Origin: Desulfobacterales bacterium
GTDB lineage: Bacteria; Desulfobacterota; DSM-4660; Desulfatiglandales; Desulfatiglandaceae
Direction of reading: 5' to 3'
Length of the DNA stretch: 7,897 nucleotides
Assembly: GCA_027061865.1 (NCBI GenBank)
Contig: JAMOVZ010000202.1
Location: forward strand, 1 to 7,897
The position numbers and the translations under genes are program-made. The notes beneath the pieces were generated by a model that had not been told where the DNA came from, did not search any database, and worked only from the letters and a program-made list of their open reading frames with translations. Of the stretch, positions 5,974-7,897 are shown piece by piece (positions within the stretch are counted from its first letter, which is position 1; every line of letters starts with the position of its first letter).

Positions 5974-7897
5974 TTAATTCACTATTTCAAGGAATGGCTG
6001 CCAGATCTTCAATGCTGTCTCACAGAAATCTTCATTAAAAGGATCTTCCCTTCCATAGCAGATATTGAAATACTCGTCCTGGCCCTCCCCCCTAAAGCGT
6101 TCACTTCCAAACCAAGCAGCCCTGGCCATGGCCAATGCCTGCTGATGATTCTTGCCTTTAAGCCTTCTGCTGGCATAAGTGAGCGAGGTTTCAGGGAAGA
6201 AGGCAAGGGGCCGCCTGAGACCTGTGACAAAGAGTTCTGCCAATTCCTGAAGAAATTCTTGTGCCCGGTCAACGGGGGGTAAACTTAGTTTTTCGCCTTT
6301 GCCAATAAATACCGAGGCGTGAGGATATCCGGAAGGGGCCGCCGTGTTGATCACTAGATGCTTAACCCATGTGGCAATCTTGTCTTTTGCCCGGATTTTT
6401 CCCAATCTGTGGCTTAACAGAAAAGAGGGGTAAATATTATCTAACCTTCCACGTATGGTAATGCCCGAAAGGGCAATCTCCACTTCCAGGGGCGGCAGAG
6501 GGTCTTCTTTCTGCTCGTCGCAGAGCCTCTGGAGGAAATCAGCCACCTCTGCTGCGCGCCTGGCAAGCGAAGCCTTGCCAAGGCTTCCATGGGGAAGCAT
6601 TCCCCGCGCCCTGGAAAGACGGTAGATTTCCTCCAAATAGTCATCTTGTCCAAGGGCGTTGTCTTTTAAGGCTGCAAGTTGTTTGCCTGCGAATTGTTCC
6701 AGGTGATAAGCCTCGAGCCCCCCGACAGATAAAGGCTCTTTTTCTTGAACCGCTTCTTCAACGGCAGGCAGCCTTATTCCCAACCGCCTTTTTAGGAAGT
6801 ATTTCGAGGGGTTCTTGAAAAACTCCACCAAATCTTCAATGAGTGGTTCGACTGTCTCTGATGGCAGAGGGAGTTCTTCGGACACAAAGGGCCTTTCTGT
6901 TTGCTGTCCCGCCAAGGCCTTTGCCCCTTCCAAATTCTCTTGGGAGTAAGAGAAAAAGGGCTTTTGATCCGAAAAATAGGCAGGGCTGAATCCCTGGAGC
7001 CTGTGTGTCACCACTATGGTTGGGCCGTGGGAGCCATCTTGGTCTGGCACGAAGCCGTCCTGAATACAGTCTATAAGCTCGCTTACCAGGGCGGATGGGG
7101 GAATGGCGGAGTTGTCCTCCAGGTTTTGGCCCACATAACTTATGTAAAGTTTGTCTCTGGCAGAGAGAATTGCCTCCAGGAAGAGGTAGCGGTCGTCATC
7201 CCGCTTTGATCTGTCGCCCCTTCTTGGGTTTTGGGCCATGAGATCGAATTGCAAGGGCTTGGCCTGGCGCGGAAAAGTATCGTAGTTCATGCCCACAAGG
7301 CATATTACTTTGAATGGGATGCTTCTCATGGGCACGAGGGCACAGAAGGTAACCCCGCCTCCCAGGAATCCAAATCCAAATCCTTGGGCCTGCAGCTCTT
7401 CTTTTAAGAATTGCGCTACAACCTCCAGACCCACATCCCGGTTGAAGCCCCGGGCCTCATAGCCAGAAAGTTCTTCGAGTACGCCGCGCACTTTTTCGTA
7501 TTCCAGATTCGTCTCTTCGTCAGGGGCCATGAGCCCTTCAAGGATCAAGCCCAGTTTGTGAGCCCAGTTGGAAAGAGTCCGTTTTTCTTCTAAATTCCGT
7601 AAATGATTGAACAGTGTGTTGAGAAAGGCAGAAAATTTTCCCAGCAGTTCAGGGGCAATCATTGCTGCCTTTTCGTAGGATAATATTTCCTTAAAGAGCC
7701 TATTTATTTCAGGCAAGGCGTGGCCCAGAAGAAGGCGGTCCAGGCCAAAAGACCATGTATTTTCTCTTATTGGAGGCAAGCCTTCTTTTTCCTTTTGAGT
7801 CTCGTCAACACCCCAGCGGATCCCGCTTTCATAAACCCAATTCCTTATAAGAGAGAGATCCTCTTCAGATATCTGGTACCTGTTCCTCACAGGTTTT
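5974..7897 (-). CDS. recC: RecC, Chi-scanning scaffold subunit of exonuclease V (partial, N-terminal half off right edge)
   Basis: The frame is open to the window edge and yields 640 residues ending at TAA 5976-5974. E. coli RecC is about 1122, so roughly 450-500 N-terminal residues, including most of the inactive helicase-like part, are missing. GTG 7890 is only an internal codon, since family homology (DLSLIRNWVYESGIRWGVDE, then TWSFGLDRLLLGHALPE) is already under way there. Counting from that codon, strong RecC signatures are GGGVTFCALVPMRSIPFKVI (177-196), LVGMNYDTFPRQ (198-209), QFDLMAQNPRRGDRSKRDDD (214-233) with RYLFLEAILSARDKLYISYV (234-253), and FFKNPSKYFLKRRLGIRLP (357-375). The C-terminal domain is the known catalytically dead nuclease fold: GRLDNIY (481-487) is followed by RLGKIRAKDKIATWVKHL (495-512), with no D/E-x-K pair. 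RecC holds RecB and RecD together and inspects the 3' strand for Chi. The operon promoter lies outside the window. Confidence 0.97.
   Translation of the reverse strand, partial: KPVRNRYQISEEDLSLIRNWVYESGIRWGVDETQKEKEGLPPIRENTWSFGLDRLLLGHALPEINRLFKEILSYEKAAMIAPELLGKFSAFLNTLFNHLRNLEEKRTLSNWAHKLGLILEGLMAPDEETNLEYEKVRGVLEELSGYEARGFNRDVGLEVVAQFLKEELQAQGFGFGFLGGGVTFCALVPMRSIPFKVICLVGMNYDTFPRQAKPLQFDLMAQNPRRGDRSKRDDDRYLFLEAILSARDKLYISYVGQNLEDNSAIPPSALVSELIDCIQDGFVPDQDGSHGPTIVVTHRLQGFSPAYFSDQKPFFSYSQENLEGAKALAGQQTERPFVSEELPLPSETVEPLIEDLVEFFKNPSKYFLKRRLGIRLPAVEEAVQEKEPLSVGGLEAYHLEQFAGKQLAALKDNALGQDDYLEEIYRLSRARGMLPHGSLGKASLARRAAEVADFLQRLCDEQKEDPLPPLEVEIALSGITIRGRLDNIYPSFLLSHRLGKIRAKDKIATWVKHLVINTAAPSGYPHASVFIGKGEKLSLPPVDRAQEFLQELAELFVTGLRRPLAFFPETSLTYASRRLKGKNHQQALAMARAAWFGSERFRGEGQDEYFNICYGREDPFNEDFCETALKIWQPFLEIVN
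6569..6605. repeat. Two adjacent inverted repeats inside recC
   Basis: GAAGCCTTG (6569-6577) and CAAGGCTTC (6579-6587) form a perfect 9-bp palindrome around a single base. Three bases later GGGGAA (6591-6596) and TTCCCC (6600-6605) form a second hairpin with a 3-nt loop. Both lie in recC codons for the segment MLPHGSLGKASLAR, so they may be chance products of codon choice. They could fold in the recC mRNA. Confidence 0.5.

Noticed and set aside
5727..6038. 103-codon plus-strand frame crossing the recB/recC junction
   Set aside because: It is the complement of conserved RecB N-terminal motifs (Walker A region), with no independent coding signal.
7888..7890. GTG at 7890 as the true start of the recC gene
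   Set aside because: The product would be only 638 residues against about 1122 for the family. Conserved RecC sequence is already in progress at this point and the frame stays open to the edge, so the gene is cut by the window.

Overview
The window is almost entirely the minus-strand operon for the RecBCD (exonuclease V) helicase-nuclease, read right to left as recC -> recB -> recD. RecC enters from the right edge without its N-terminal half. RecB (1200 residues) and RecD (619 residues) are complete and intact, with all expected helicase motifs and the RecB nuclease residues visible. recC and recB are separated by 2 nt, and recB and recD by 32 nt. The ptrA protease gene that separates recC from recB in E. 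coli is absent.

At the left edge, on the same strand, begins another gene of which 56 codons are visible. Its charged N-terminus followed by a first transmembrane helix looks most like the start of a fused-permease (DctQM-type) TRAP transporter subunit. The roughly 300 bp between recD and this gene holds a good sigma70-like promoter (TTGACA, 16 nt, AATAAT) embedded in repeated TTGTGT half-sites. It also holds a leader of about 230 nt with a strong terminator-like hairpin and a competing second copy of one stem arm. A small hydrophobic reading frame in this leader is broken by one TGA. This is the only part of the window with structure not explained by ordinary genes.

Organism: a Gram-negative bacterium with moderate GC and frequent AGG arginine codons. 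A compact recC-recB-recD order beside a TRAP permease would fit a deltaproteobacterium (Desulfobacterota), but this is a weak inference from style and context, not from a marker gene.

How the genes work together: RecB (3'-5' helicase plus nuclease), RecD (5'-3' helicase) and RecC (scaffold and Chi scanner) form one heterotrimer. It processes double-strand DNA ends for RecA loading and degrades foreign linear DNA. The close spacing of the three genes suggests coordinated, translationally coupled production of the subunits. I see no sign of a new multi-gene system here; the novelty candidates are regulatory and sit between 170 and 476.
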